Source of the DNA: Armatimonadetes bacterium DC
GTDB lineage: Bacteria; Armatimonadota; Fimbriimonadia; Fimbriimonadales; GBS-DC
Direction of reading: 5' to 3'
Length of the DNA: 64,000 nucleotides
Assembly: GCA_001442985.1 (NCBI GenBank)
Contig: LDYB01000016.1
Coordinates: 1 to 64,000 of the forward strand
Made by a program: the position numbers and the translations under genes. The notes beneath the pieces were generated by a model. That model had not been told where the DNA came from. It did not search any database and worked only from the letters and a program-made list of their open reading frames with translations. Below, piece after piece: positions 1-9,278 of the stretch. The first letter of the stretch is position 1. The number at the start of each line of letters is the position of its first letter.

Positions 1-95
1 GGGGGCACACTCAGCGACAACGACAACAGCGCAGCCAGCACTTTTCCGAACCCTGTGCGCCCTGTTCGGCGCAGTTGCTTCAGATTCAGCCTCAT
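1..95 (-). CDS. N-terminus of a secreted protein, cut by window edge
   Basis: Only the first 31 codons lie inside the window. Translation from the ATG at 95..93 gives a basic start (MRLNLKQLRR), then a hydrophobic run (VLAALLSLSLSV), which looks like a signal peptide, so the product is probably exported. A GGAGG Shine-Dalgarno sequence lies just upstream, and a perfect consensus promoter precedes it. Function cannot be judged from this fragment. Confidence 0.6.
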   Translation of the reverse strand, partial: MRLNLKQLRRTGRTGFGKVLAALLSLSLSVP

Positions 96-129
96 CGTGG
101 AACCCTCCGTTCCAGAAAAGTGTGGGGAT

Positions 130-159
130 ATTATAGCATGGAAAGGGGCGTTTTGTCAA
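130..159 (-). promoter_or_regulatory. Consensus sigma-70 type promoter for the left-edge gene
   Basis: Read on the minus strand, TTGACA (159..154) is separated by 18 nt from TATAAT (135..130), which is preceded by TGC, giving the extended -10 form TGCTATAAT. It points at the truncated secreted gene. The 181-nt gap between that gene and folP holds nothing else I recognise. Confidence 0.75.
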
Positions 160-276
160 GGGGGGTGGGGGGATTTCGCAGAAAATTTCTGTACGCAGGG
201 GGTTGGAAGAAGATTACAGGCACAGGAAAATCTTATCCACAACAAACTTGCGGTGGCTCTGGGGCACAATCACCTC

Positions 277-1134
277 TCAAGCGGAGCTTCCCCCTCTACA
301 CAACGCATCGGCAATCCGCACGGCGCGCACCGTCGCCAGCACATCATGCACGCGTACAATATCCGCGCCCCACGCCACGCTCAGTACGACCGTCGCCAGG
401 GTGCCCTCCAGACGCTCTTCAGGAGGAAGACCCCCCAGCAAGTGCCCGATAAACGACTTGCGGGAAGTCCCTATCAGCACAGGGTAGCCCAGCGCTTTGA
501 GGTCAGGAATGTGGCGCAGCAGGGTCAGGTTGTGTTCTACCGTTTTGCCGAAGCCGATTCCGGGGTCTATCCAGATATTTTCGCGGGGGATGCCAGCATG
601 CAGGGCACGCTCGATATGCGACTGGAGCGTGGCGCGCACCTCGGCGACCACATCAGTGTAGGTGGGGTTGAGTTGCATCGTGCGGGGCGTGCCCTGAATG
701 TGCATCAGCACGACGCCTGCGCCTGCTTCGGCGACGACTTCGGGCATGGCGGGGTCAAACTGCATGCCGCTGATGTCGTTCACGATGCACGCGCCGGCTG
801 CCAGCGCCTGCCGCGCCACCTCGCTCTTGGTCGTGTCCACCGAGATGGGGATGTCGTAACGCTGGGCAATCGCCTGAATGACGGGGATGACGCGCTCCAG
901 TTCTTCTTCGAGGGGTACTGGCTCCGCGCCGGGGCGCGTCGATTCACCCCCGATATCGAGAATATCCGCGCCTTCGGCAATCATCTGTTCGGCGCGGGCG
1001 AGCGCGCTCTGAAAAGTGGCGTAGCGCCCGCCGTCGTAAAAGCTGTCGGGCGTCGCGTTCAGGATGCCCATCACCAGCGTGCGCTTGCCCAGCTGGCTCC
1101 GAAGCGACTGCAGGGTTTCAGCAATACGGCGCAT
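277..1134 (-). CDS. folP: Dihydropteroate synthase
   Basis: The enzyme condenses p-aminobenzoate with dihydropterin pyrophosphate in the cytosolic folate pathway. The 285 residues match the usual length of this TIM-barrel family. Diagnostic motifs are in order: NATPDSF (26-32), DIGGESTRPGA (60-70), NDISG (119-123), HIQGTP (145-150), DPGIGFGK (190-197), TSRKS (223-227) and a terminal RVHDV. The start overlaps the 3' end of the upstream TPR gene by 17 nt, so the two are probably co-transcribed and translationally coupled. No other folate gene is adjacent. Confidence 0.96.
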   Translation of the reverse strand: MRRIAETLQSLRSQLGKRTLVMGILNATPDSFYDGGRYATFQSALARAEQMIAEGADILDIGGESTRPGAEPVPLEEELERVIPVIQAIAQRYDIPISVDTTKSEVARQALAAGACIVNDISGMQFDPAMPEVVAEAGAGVVLMHIQGTPRTMQLNPTYTDVVAEVRATLQSHIERALHAGIPRENIWIDPGIGFGKTVEHNLTLLRHIPDLKALGYPVLIGTSRKSFIGHLLGGLPPEERLEGTLATVVLSVAWGADIVRVHDVLATVRAVRIADALCRGGSSA

Positions 1135-1876
1135 AGCGGCGTTTTTTGGGGAGCGTGTCGCGGATGGCGTCGGGCAGTTGCGTAATCATCGTCTCGCCCA
1201 CAGGGCTGAACCGAAAACCGCGCTCGCGCGCCGCCTCTACAGGCTCCTGCAAAAAGCGCACCCGAAACTCGCTGTCGTCCAGCACCAGATGGAGCAACAG
1301 TTCCATCTGACGGAAGTCCAGACGCTCCAGCTCCAGCTGCGCAAAGAGCAACACCTCGAACGGCGTGCTGTCGCTATCGAACACGAGCCACTGGTAGTCT
1401 TCAATCGCTTCCATATAGCGCCCCATACGGTCCAGCAGCCGCGCGCGACGCATGCGGTAGTGCGGGGAAAGGGGCTGGAGTTGCACCAGCTGGTTGGCAA
1501 TCGCCAGGGCGTGTGTAAGGTCGTTCTGGCTCATGTAGGCGTCCAGCAGGTTCTCCAGCGGGATGGGGTGATCGGGCGACTCGCGGAGCCAGTTCTGGCA
1601 TTCGCGGATGGCTTCCTCATACTGGTCGGCGTTCAGGAGCGCTTCCACCAGTTGCTCTCGAATCTGTTCGGAGTTGGGGGCGAGAGTGCGGGCATGGCGC
1701 AACGCCCAGACCGCTTGACGCCACTCCCGTTCCTGCGAGTAGAGCTCCGCCAGGCGCAGGTAATCTTCCGCCGAGGCACGCCCTTGTTGCATGGCACGCT
1801 TCAGCAGGCGGATTGCCTGCTTCACTTGCCCTCGCTGGGCATATTGCTCCGCTCGTTCGCGTAGAGCCGACTTCAT
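1118..1876 (-). CDS. Tetratricopeptide-repeat protein
   Basis: This 252-residue soluble helical protein carries about three to four TPR-like units in its first 150 residues (for example AEDYLRLAELYSQEREW and the following pairs). Its C-terminal 100 residues hold no motif I recognise. I chose the ATG at 1876..1874 because GGAG lies 10 nt upstream and a promoter with its -10 at 1921..1916 falls inside the longer possible reading frame. Such proteins scaffold protein-protein contacts; no partner is evident. It is the first gene of a likely operon with folP. Confidence 0.7.
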   Translation of the reverse strand: MKSALRERAEQYAQRGQVKQAIRLLKRAMQQGRASAEDYLRLAELYSQEREWRQAVWALRHARTLAPNSEQIREQLVEALLNADQYEEAIRECQNWLRESPDHPIPLENLLDAYMSQNDLTHALAIANQLVQLQPLSPHYRMRRARLLDRMGRYMEAIEDYQWLVFDSDSTPFEVLLFAQLELERLDFRQMELLLHLVLDDSEFRVRFLQEPVEAARERGFRFSPVGETMITQLPDAIRDTLPKKRRYAPYC

Positions 1877-1915
1877 CGGTGCGTTCTCCGTTTCGCCTGC
1901 GCCATGGGCTTGAGC

Positions 1916-1945
1916 ATTATAGCACAAACCCCGCGCGGGCGTCAA
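1916..1945 (-). promoter_or_regulatory. Promoter for the TPR-folP operon
   Basis: Minus strand: TTGACG (1945..1940), an 18-nt spacer, then TATAAT (1921..1916) with TG one base upstream (TGCTATAAT). The predicted transcript starts near 1909, leaving a short leader with an SD before the ATG at 1876. Confidence 0.7.
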
Positions 1946-1951
1946 TCCGAT

Positions 1952-4078
1952 TTATGCGGTATTTTCGAGCGCCACCGCCCGATTCCTGCCAGTACGCTTC
2001 GCTTTTTCGAGGGCAGAATCGGCTAATTCCAGCAATTGTTGTGGGTCTTCGGTGGTCTCTGGATAGGCGGCGATTCCGATGCTCAGCGTGATGCTCAGCT
2101 CGGGCTGCCCGGCAGTGGTGGAGAACCGCGTGCCGGAGACCGCCTGAAGCAGTCGCCCCGCGGCGGTTTGCGCCCCCTGCAAGTTTGTGGACGGCATCAG
2201 CACCACGAACTCATCGCCGCCATAGCGTGCGATTAGCTCGGTGGAGCGCAGAGTGCTTTGCAACACCTCCGCCACCTGCATCAGCAAATAGTCGCCTTCC
2301 AGATGCCCATAGCGGTCGTTGATTTGTTTGAAGTTGTCGAGGTCTATCAGCATCAGCGCCAGCGGGTGGCGATAGCGTTTGACGAGGCGCACTTCCTCTT
2401 TGTAGCGCTCCTGAAAATAGCGATAGTTGTGCAAGCCTGTTAGCCCGTCGGTGATGGCGAGTTGCTCCAGATGAATCAGCAGCCGCGCGCGCTCCAGCAC
2501 CAGCCCCAGATGCGCCACCAGCACCTGCACCATCTCCGTCTGCCCCTCCGTGAAAAAGTGCGGCTGGGAATGCCCCAGCGCCAGCACGCCTGCAGGACGG
2601 GCGCCGCTTTGCAGGTTAATCAACAGCAAGCTTCGGATGGGCGCAAGCGCCGCAGGGTCGGGCACATGGGGGCTTTCGTGGGTATCGGTGATAGAGAGCA
2701 GATGCGTTTTCTGCTGAAGCCACCCCTGCCAGCCACACTCCTGACCGAACTGGAGCATCGGCAGGATTTCGGCGAACGCGGGGAGCGACGCATGGAGCGT
2801 CAGCTGTTCCTCGTCGGGCAGATACAGCTGGGCGTACTCGAAGGGCACAACGCTTTTCAGCACTTCCAGCGCACGGCGCGGAATCTCGGTGGGCGTTGCC
2901 ACAGTGAAGAGCAGGTTATCCAGATCGTGCAACGCTTGAATCTCCTGCAGGCGCAAGCCCATGACCTCAATCTGCTCATAGAGTTGCACCAGCGCCAGCA
3001 GGTGGGGCAGGAAGGCGTGCAGGCGATTCTCGGTGGCGGTGTCAAACCCGTCGGGGTTGCGTGCCACCAGGGTCAGCATACCCAGCAGCCGCTGGGGCGT
3101 GCGCAGGGGAAGTGTCAGCAGGCGCGGGTTCGCCCCAGCCCCGATGGCGTGGGCATCCTCCCCCGATTCGGGGACGCGCTCGCACAGGGTCTCAAGCGCC
3201 TGCCGCACCTGTTGCTCGACCGCCTGGCGCGCGCTTTTGCGGGGCGCATCCACACGCACCGTGCCTTGCAGGCGCGCGAGGCTCCCCACGCCGAGCGCCG
3301 CACGCAGGTGGAAGCCCGTTTCGTCCGCCAGATAGAGCGCCGCGCCCGACGCCCCAAAGCGGCTGCGCAGTCGCTCCAGAATCAGGCGATACGCTTCTGT
3401 GGGCGTGGTTGCCTGACGCAGGGCGGTAAAGAGCTCCACCACATCGTTGAGGGTTTCCAGATTCTCCTGCAGGCGTCGGTAGTGGTGTGCCAGTTCGCGG
3501 TAGCTGTGGCGCAGCTCACGATGGGCGCTTTCAGTTTGCTCCAGCACGCGCGTAACCTGCTCCATCACTTCGGGCGAGGGTGTTGTGGCGGGGCGATAAG
3601 CGACCCACGCGAGCGCGAGATGTCCGCCCAGCAAGCCTGCGCCCCAGCCCCAGAGCGTCGCCGTGTCGGCGAACCGTTCTGGCGCCACGCTGGCAATCAC
3701 GCCCACCGTCAGGGGAGCCAGAAACGCCCCCATCAGCGCGTGCCACGCCGCATACTGCCGCGCGGCGTAGATAGCGGGCACAAACAATAACCACCATGCT
3801 TGCGGATGCGCCAGAAGCCACACGCCCACCCCTGCGAGGGTCATATCATAGAGTAGCCCCAGCGCTCCCAGCCACTCTGCCTGAGAGGAGCGCCGTTCCA
3901 GCCAGAACAGGGCAACCCACGCCAGCAGCGCGCCCACGCCCCCTGCGAGCAGCAAGGGCGACTGCAGGAGCCACTCTTGCCCCGCCCACCCTAACGCTCC
4001 GAGCGCCAGCAGGCGCACCCACCTCCAGAGAATTCCGACCTCGCCTCCTGTCTTCCCCTCACTTGAGGGAATGTGCAA
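1952..4078 (-). CDS. Membrane GAF-GAF-GGDEF diguanylate cyclase
   Basis: The first 160 residues form five to six hydrophobic helices, followed by a coiled coil (about 170-225), two GAF-like sensor domains (about 215-355 and 385-535) and a C-terminal GGDEF domain (about 545-700). The catalytic signature is intact (ARYGGDEF), as is the Mg/GTP-binding DLDNFKQIN. It should make cyclic-di-GMP from GTP in response to a ligand or membrane signal. The allosteric I-site, normally RxxD five residues before GGDEF, reads RSTE, so product inhibition may be weak. The best start is TTG at 4078, nine nt after a TACAAT hexamer (4093..4088), which implies a leaderless mRNA. There is no SD. Confidence 0.9.
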   Translation of the reverse strand: MHIPSSEGKTGGEVGILWRWVRLLALGALGWAGQEWLLQSPLLLAGGVGALLAWVALFWLERRSSQAEWLGALGLLYDMTLAGVGVWLLAHPQAWWLLFVPAIYAARQYAAWHALMGAFLAPLTVGVIASVAPERFADTATLWGWGAGLLGGHLALAWVAYRPATTPSPEVMEQVTRVLEQTESAHRELRHSYRELAHHYRRLQENLETLNDVVELFTALRQATTPTEAYRLILERLRSRFGASGAALYLADETGFHLRAALGVGSLARLQGTVRVDAPRKSARQAVEQQVRQALETLCERVPESGEDAHAIGAGANPRLLTLPLRTPQRLLGMLTLVARNPDGFDTATENRLHAFLPHLLALVQLYEQIEVMGLRLQEIQALHDLDNLLFTVATPTEIPRRALEVLKSVVPFEYAQLYLPDEEQLTLHASLPAFAEILPMLQFGQECGWQGWLQQKTHLLSITDTHESPHVPDPAALAPIRSLLLINLQSGARPAGVLALGHSQPHFFTEGQTEMVQVLVAHLGLVLERARLLIHLEQLAITDGLTGLHNYRYFQERYKEEVRLVKRYRHPLALMLIDLDNFKQINDRYGHLEGDYLLMQVAEVLQSTLRSTELIARYGGDEFVVLMPSTNLQGAQTAAGRLLQAVSGTRFSTTAGQPELSITLSIGIAAYPETTEDPQQLLELADSALEKAKRTGRNRAVALENTA

Positions 4079-4176
4079 CTCGTCTATATTGTACCTGTTG
4101 ATTTCCTTTGATTTCGAAGTTAGGGGCTCATAAGTCTGCCTCCAACCTGTTCAGCTCCCGCCTTTAGAGCCAGCGC

Positions 4177-5850
4177 CTATGAGCCCTTCAGCTCTTGCAG
4201 GAACTTGTTCGCTGTTCTGGCAAGCAACTGCGATCGCTCGAACAAAAAGTCAAAGTAACGATCTACGCTCCAAGTTTCTTTTAGTCTTTCTCTCGGCTGG
4301 ATGAAGGAGTCGGGAATCAAATGACGGCGCAGTTCATCCTCTGGGATTTGGAACTGCAGTATGTAAGAACCTGGCTCTTTGCTTCCGAGCTTAGTCACAT
4401 TCGTGCGTTCGTTGAGCACGGTTATATTCGCCAGAGCATGTATCTCCTCGTCGGAGATACCTTTTTGCTTCAGGACTCGCCGAGGGTAAATATGGTGCCA
4501 GTGAGGCTCGAACCCTGCTGTTACCTCAGCGCCGCTTTTATCGTAACCAAGACGGGTTCCATCCACCCAGTCGCGTGCTCCTTTACGGAAAAGTATCAGA
4601 TACAATATCAACCGCATGAAACGGCTTCCAGCACGGTCAAAGCGATTCAGGAAAGCATCTTCAGGTATTTGTGAAAGCACTCTCAAGCGACTGTGGAGGA
4701 TTTCCAATGCCTGATCGTAGCCTTCCGCCTCAGCAATCGCCCGGACGTCTTCGTTGAGCGTAACGATTGGCGAGCCACTGTAGCGTCCGTCCCAGTTGGC
4801 AAGAAGGAACCAGTGCAAAGCTTTACCGAAGCGGTAACCGGGCTGATCTCCCCAGCGGTGGTGCAATACGAAGAGAGGTATCAGACTGTTCGTGGAAGGG
4901 AGAAGTTCTGAGGATGTTATACCGAACTCCGCTAAGTGTTTCAGAACCCCCATAATAGTCTTCTTGGTTTCGTTCCAGACCTTTGGCAAACTTTCTTGAC
5001 TCCAGAATTCCTTAGGCACTTCCATCAACCGCGCGCGCCCCCTACCGATGCCGGTCATGGTGCGAATAAAAACCCCTGCCTCGAGATCCCATCCTTTCTC
5101 TTCGAGCTCGGAGCAGAAGGGAAGGTACTCTTCTCGTACCCAACCACGGTTGCGAACAGCCGCTACCGCCAAAACTACATCGGCTTCTTTTACGCGGGTT
5201 CCCTCACGGTTCAAACGAGTAAATATTTCGGCAACATCGTCTACCCCGTGGTCAATCTTGATGATTGGAATATCTCGCTCGCGAATTTGCCAGAGACGCT
5301 GGAGATGAGCGTGCGCCAGTGCAAAGCACCGCATCATTTCGTCCGAATCTCGACTAACCTGCGATGCTATTTTCTGAGCGAGTTCGGTCAGGTCTTCAAC
5401 TCTCTCCCTGCTAAGTACACTGCGAATGCTGATCCAGCGGGGGTCGCGACGACGAACAGGGTTCGGCAGGGCGAACTCCAGGTAATCACCTGCTTGGTCA
5501 GGTAAGATGTTCACCATTACATCATAGCGCTCAAGGGCTTCGTTCCAATCGCGCGCGTCAGGCCACCAATATGGCTTTTGACCCAGCAGCAAACATAACG
5601 CTGTCGTGCGCTGCTGACCGTCCACAATCCACAGGGAGGCTTGTGTGCCCTGTGCTGTCTTAGATTCCTGATACTCGGCAGAGTCCCACAGCAAAAATGC
5701 CCCCACAGGGTAGTCACGGTACAGCGATTCTGCAAACAGTTTCACTTGTTCTGGGTCCCAGACGAATTCTCGCTGGAACTCAGGGATATCTACATTCTTA
5801 CTGACCGCTTGCTTTACGATTTCCCTGACTTTGAGTTGTTCAAGCGCCAT
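4177..5850 (-). CDS. gmrSD: GmrSD-type (DUF262 + HNH) nuclease
   Basis: The N-terminal DUF262 domain shows the ParB-like NTPase motifs IPEFQREFVWD (22-32), DGQQRT (77-82) and TRLNREGTRVKEAD. The C-terminal part has an HNH/DUF1524-like nuclease core starting at HWHHIYPRR (450-458), with conserved asparagines in NITVLNERTN. Families with this single-chain layout cut modified or foreign DNA in type IV restriction. The gene is solitary, has a good SD (GGAGGT, 7 nt from the ATG) and is visibly more AT-rich than its neighbours, which fits horizontal acquisition. The target is unknown; a BREX- or phage-defence-associated role is equally possible. Confidence 0.85.
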   Translation of the reverse strand: MALEQLKVREIVKQAVSKNVDIPEFQREFVWDPEQVKLFAESLYRDYPVGAFLLWDSAEYQESKTAQGTQASLWIVDGQQRTTALCLLLGQKPYWWPDARDWNEALERYDVMVNILPDQAGDYLEFALPNPVRRRDPRWISIRSVLSRERVEDLTELAQKIASQVSRDSDEMMRCFALAHAHLQRLWQIRERDIPIIKIDHGVDDVAEIFTRLNREGTRVKEADVVLAVAAVRNRGWVREEYLPFCSELEEKGWDLEAGVFIRTMTGIGRGRARLMEVPKEFWSQESLPKVWNETKKTIMGVLKHLAEFGITSSELLPSTNSLIPLFVLHHRWGDQPGYRFGKALHWFLLANWDGRYSGSPIVTLNEDVRAIAEAEGYDQALEILHSRLRVLSQIPEDAFLNRFDRAGSRFMRLILYLILFRKGARDWVDGTRLGYDKSGAEVTAGFEPHWHHIYPRRVLKQKGISDEEIHALANITVLNERTNVTKLGSKEPGSYILQFQIPEDELRRHLIPDSFIQPRERLKETWSVDRYFDFLFERSQLLARTANKFLQELKGS

Positions 5851-6128
5851 AGGTCAAACCTCCAGATACTACCCCTCTTCCTCCTGAAGAAAAGGGCAAC
5901 CTCGGCTATCGAGATACAATACTGAACTCCCCAGCTTCGGGTGCTACTGTACTGCATATTCGATGCCCTCTGCGGGATTCCTATTTTTTTTGCACTGTCA
6001 AGGAACCGCTCACAAGCACGCAAGAAGCTCCAGCATTTTTGCTACCTTTGGGGCATGGCATGATCGCTGTACACGGGGTATCCCTCAGAAGCCGCTGTGC
6101 GGAGCGATCTTTGGGTAAGATTCTCCTT

Positions 6129-6983
6129 ATGCAGATTCTCAAGACCATCGCCGAAGTGCGTCAGTGGGTTCAGGAGTGCCGCCGGGCTGGGGAAGCGATT
6201 CACTTCGTGCCGACGATGGGCTATTTCCATGAGGGTCATCTCAGCCTGATGCGTCGGGCGAAAGCCGATGGCGGGCGCGTGATAGTGAGCCTGTTCGTGA
6301 ACCCGCTCCAGTTCGGTCCGCAGGAAGATTTTGAACGCTACCCGCGCGATTTTGAACGCGATCGAGCGATGGCAGAATCAGTGGGCGTAGACGCGATGTT
6401 CGTCCCCGAAGCGAGCGAGATGTACCCACCCGACTTTCAAACGCAGGTGCGCGTGCAACGCCTGTCCCAGCCCCTTTGCGGACGCTCGCGACCGGGGCAT
6501 TTTGAGGGCGTGGCAACGGTGGTGTTGAAACTGTTCCACATCGTGACGCCCGACCGCGCCTATTTCGGCGAGAAGGATTATCAGCAGCTGCGCATCATCC
6601 AGCAGCTGGTGCGCGACCTGAACCTGACAGTGGAGATTGTGCCCTGCCCGATTGTGCGCGAACCCGATGGGTTAGCCATGTCGTCGCGGAATGTGTACCT
6701 GACTCCGGAAGAGCGCGCCGCGGCGACGGTGCTGTACCGGAGCCTCCAGTGGGCGCAGGAGCAGGTGGCACAGGGGATGCGCGACGCCCACGTCCTCCGG
6801 GAGCAGGTGCAGGCGCAGATTGCCGCAAGCCCCTATGCCCGAATCGACTATGTGGAAATTGTGGACGCCGAGACTCTGGAGCCGCTGGAAGTGATAGACC
6901 GCCCTGCGCGGATAGCCGTCGCCGCCTACTTCGGCAAAGCAAGGTTGATTGATAATATGGCGCTGAACCCACCTTCAGGGTAG
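6129..6983 (+). CDS. panC: Pantothenate synthetase
   Basis: The enzyme joins pantoate and beta-alanine with ATP, the last step of pantothenate synthesis. From the ATG at 6129 the protein has 284 residues, the normal length. Motifs include VPTMGYFHEGH with the HxGH nucleotide-binding signature, LFVNPLQFGP, GHFEGVATVV, YFGEKDYQQL and REPDGLAMSSRN. A longer frame back to 6039 exists, but it has no SD and the added residues do not align with the family. TAAGAT preceded by GGG (6113-6121) ends 7 nt before the ATG, so the transcript is probably leaderless. panB and panD are not in the window. Confidence 0.95.
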   Translation: MQILKTIAEVRQWVQECRRAGEAIHFVPTMGYFHEGHLSLMRRAKADGGRVIVSLFVNPLQFGPQEDFERYPRDFERDRAMAESVGVDAMFVPEASEMYPPDFQTQVRVQRLSQPLCGRSRPGHFEGVATVVLKLFHIVTPDRAYFGEKDYQQLRIIQQLVRDLNLTVEIVPCPIVREPDGLAMSSRNVYLTPEERAAATVLYRSLQWAQEQVAQGMRDAHVLREQVQAQIAASPYARIDYVEIVDAETLEPLEVIDRPARIAVAAYFGKARLIDNMALNPPSG

Positions 6984-6985
6984 GA

Positions 6986-7011
6986 GCGGGCAGGCACGGA
7001 TGCCCACCCGC
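6986..7011. terminator. Imperfect hairpin between panC and the aldo-keto reductase gene
   Basis: The arms GCGGG-CA-GGCA and TGCC-CA-CCCGC flank a 4-nt loop with a 2x2 internal mismatch. It lies in the only convergent gap here wide enough for a terminator and could serve both strands. Neither side has a U-tract, so the role is tentative. Confidence 0.35.
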
Positions 7012-7018
7012 CCACCGA

Positions 7019-7996
7019 TTACCACGCAAACGCTTCAGGCGCAGGTCCGCCCGGACCGGGGAAAATCTCGTCGAGCCGTTTGAGCGCCGCCTCGTCCAGT
7101 TTAATCTCCAGCGAGCGCATGATGTGGTCTAACTGCTCGACGGTGCGCGGTCCGATGATGGGCGCCGTCACAGCAGGCTGGTGCAGCAGCCACGCAATCG
7201 CGACATTGGCGGGATGCTCGCCCAGCTCGCGGCAGAACGCCTCGTAAGCCTCAATTTTAGCGCGGTTTTTCTCCAGCGCTTCCTGAATGCGCTCGGAGCG
7301 GCGCCGCTCGCCCGACGAGTCGCTCAAAATACCGCCCAGCAGCCCGCCCGCCAGCGGACTCCACGGAATCACGCCCAGCCCATAGGCTTGACACGCAGGC
7401 AGTACCTCCATCTCCACCATACGGGCGTTCAGGTTATACAGGCACTGCTCGGAAACCAGCCCCATAAAGTGGCGCTGCTTGGCAATCTCCTGCGCCTGCG
7501 CGATATGCCAGCCTGCGAAGTTGCTGCTACCCACATAGAGGATTTTGCCCTCGTAGTAGAGCTGCTCCATCGCCTGCCAGATTTCTTCCCACGGGCACTC
7601 GCGGTCGATGTGGTGCATCTGATAGAGGTCAATCCAGTCGGTCTGCAGGCGGCGCAGGCTGTCTTCGCAGGCGCGTTTGATATGGCGTGCTGAAAGGCGC
7701 GACTCGTTGGGCCAGTCGCCCATCACGCCATACACTTTGGTGGCAATCACCACCTTTTCGCGCCGTCCGCCTCCTTTGGCGAACCAGCGCCCGATAATCT
7801 GCTCCGTCCAGCCTTCGCCCTTGCGCCAGCCATACACATTCGCCGTGTCGAAGAAGTTGATCCCCAAATCCAGCGCCCGATCCATAATGCGGTGGGACTC
7901 TTCTTCGGAAGTGTGGGGACCGAAGTTCATCGTGCCCAAACAGAGTGGGCTAACGAGCAGTCCAGAACGACCCAGATGCCGATAGTTCATAGCCAT
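7019..7996 (-). CDS. Aldo/keto reductase
   Basis: This 325-residue NADPH-dependent oxidoreductase has an (alpha/beta)8 fold. The catalytic tetrad is visible: Asp50 and Tyr55 (FDTANVYG), Lys87 (ATKVYG) and His128 (YQMHHID). The late SxxxGxR-type cofactor-binding stretch is in PIIGPRTVEQLD. It resembles the YajO/YghZ-like branch that reduces sugar or methylglyoxal-type carbonyls; the substrate cannot be read from sequence. AGGAGG sits 5 nt from the ATG. It lies 3' of xylose isomerase on the same strand with a 47-nt gap, so a shared sugar-metabolism transcript is plausible. Confidence 0.9.
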   Translation of the reverse strand: MAMNYRHLGRSGLLVSPLCLGTMNFGPHTSEEESHRIMDRALDLGINFFDTANVYGWRKGEGWTEQIIGRWFAKGGGRREKVVIATKVYGVMGDWPNESRLSARHIKRACEDSLRRLQTDWIDLYQMHHIDRECPWEEIWQAMEQLYYEGKILYVGSSNFAGWHIAQAQEIAKQRHFMGLVSEQCLYNLNARMVEMEVLPACQAYGLGVIPWSPLAGGLLGGILSDSSGERRRSERIQEALEKNRAKIEAYEAFCRELGEHPANVAIAWLLHQPAVTAPIIGPRTVEQLDHIMRSLEIKLDEAALKRLDEIFPGPGGPAPEAFAW

Positions 7997-8043
7997 AACT
8001 CCCTCCTGCTGAAGCGATTCAACGCTGGGCAGGGGTTTCCTGC

Positions 8044-9207
8044 TCAGCGGATGCCCATCAACAGTTCCATCGTCAGCTGGTCTAAGCGTTCATACTGGTA
8101 GCCTTTTTTGCCCAGCGCCTCGCGGTCAAAGGGGTAGCTCTTGAGCCACGCCGCGTTTTCGCGCGAATACTGCATGCGCTCCTGCAGTTCCACATCCCAC
8201 TGGCGAATCTCGGCGAGTAGTTCCTGAATTTCGGGGTCCTGATTGAACCGCTCCGCCTTCTCCTTGAGAATCAGATAGGTGCGCATGCAACCTTTTGCGA
8301 ACTCCCACACGCCCTCTTCGTCTTCCGTGCGGTAGGCGTGGGCATCGAAGTGGCGCGGTCCGCTGTAGCCGTTGTCTTCCAGCAGCTTCACCAGGAAGAA
8401 CGCCCCTTTGATATCCTCTGCGCCGAAGCGGTAGTCCTGGTCGTAGCGCCCGATTTTCTGGGCGTTCAGGTCTATGTGGAAGAGTTTGTTGCGCTCAATC
8501 GCCTGGGCGACAGCGTGGACGAAGTTGAGACCCGTCATGGTCTCGTGTGCCACTTCGGGGTTGACCCCGCACATGCTGGGGTCGTCGAGGGTTTCGATAA
8601 ACGCCAGCATCGCGCCGACGGTGGGCAGGAAGATGTCGCCGCGCGGCTCGTTGGGTTTCGGCTCCAGCGCGAACCGCAGGTTGTAGCCCTGATCTTTCAC
8701 ATAGTGGATGAGGAAGTTCATGCACTCACGATACCACTGGAGCGCCTGCACGGGGTCTTTGGCGGCGTCGGTTTCGGTGCCTTCGCGTCCGCCCCAGAAG
8801 ACATAAATTTCCGCGCCGAGTTCCACTGCGAGATCAATCGCGTGCATACTTTTCTGCAGGGCGTAGGCGCGTACTTTGGGGTCGTTGCTGGTGAACGCGC
8901 CGTCTTTGAAAACGGGGTCATAGAACAGGTTGGTGGTGCCCATCACAAGGCGCATATTGTAGTCTTCCAGCGCCTTTTTGAACTCGCGCACGATACGGTC
9001 GCGCTCGGCGGGGGTGGCATCAATCGGCACGAGGTCGTTATCGTGCAGGTTCACGCCCCATGCGCCCAGCTCGGAGAGTTTCTGCACAATTCGGGTCGGG
9101 GGGATAGGGGGTCTCACGAAATCACCGAAGGGGTCGCGTCCGCGGTTGCCGACCGTCCACAGCCCAAAGGTGAACTTATGCTCCGGTTTCGGCGTGTAAT
9201 CTGCCAT
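8044..9207 (-). CDS. xylA: Xylose isomerase
   Basis: It interconverts D-xylose and D-xylulose (and glucose and fructose). The 387 residues from the ATG at 9207 match the short class I enzymes of actinobacteria and Thermus, which lack the N-terminal extension of class II. Motifs are [22 protein letters not shown] with the catalytic His, [26 protein letters not shown] and FDAHAYR with metal ligands. GAGGTG lies 7 nt before this ATG; the 42-residue upstream extension lacks such a signal and overlaps the neighbouring restriction gene. No xylulokinase or xylose transporter is seen nearby. Confidence 0.95.
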   Translation of the reverse strand: MADYTPKPEHKFTFGLWTVGNRGRDPFGDFVRPPIPPTRIVQKLSELGAWGVNLHDNDLVPIDATPAERDRIVREFKKALEDYNMRLVMGTTNLFYDPVFKDGAFTSNDPKVRAYALQKSMHAIDLAVELGAEIYVFWGGREGTETDAAKDPVQALQWYRECMNFLIHYVKDQGYNLRFALEPKPNEPRGDIFLPTVGAMLAFIETLDDPSMCGVNPEVAHETMTGLNFVHAVAQAIERNKLFHIDLNAQKIGRYDQDYRFGAEDIKGAFFLVKLLEDNGYSGPRHFDAHAYRTEDEEGVWEFAKGCMRTYLILKEKAERFNQDPEIQELLAEIRQWDVELQERMQYSRENAAWLKSYPFDREALGKKGYQYERLDQLTMELLMGIR

Positions 9208-9278
9208 CCGAATCACCTCGATAAGGGGATTCGACGCAAGGGGGGGATTCCTGCTACGGTCATGGATCTGTGGCAGAT

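Noticed and set aside
55-1185. Long plus-strand open frame of 376 codons
   Set aside because: It is an antisense shadow of folP; the folP motifs are complete on the other strand and this frame has no family motif.
5997-6002. Minus-strand TTGACA upstream of the GmrSD gene
   Set aside because: No -10 hexamer occurs at 16-18 nt spacing, so I did not call a promoter.
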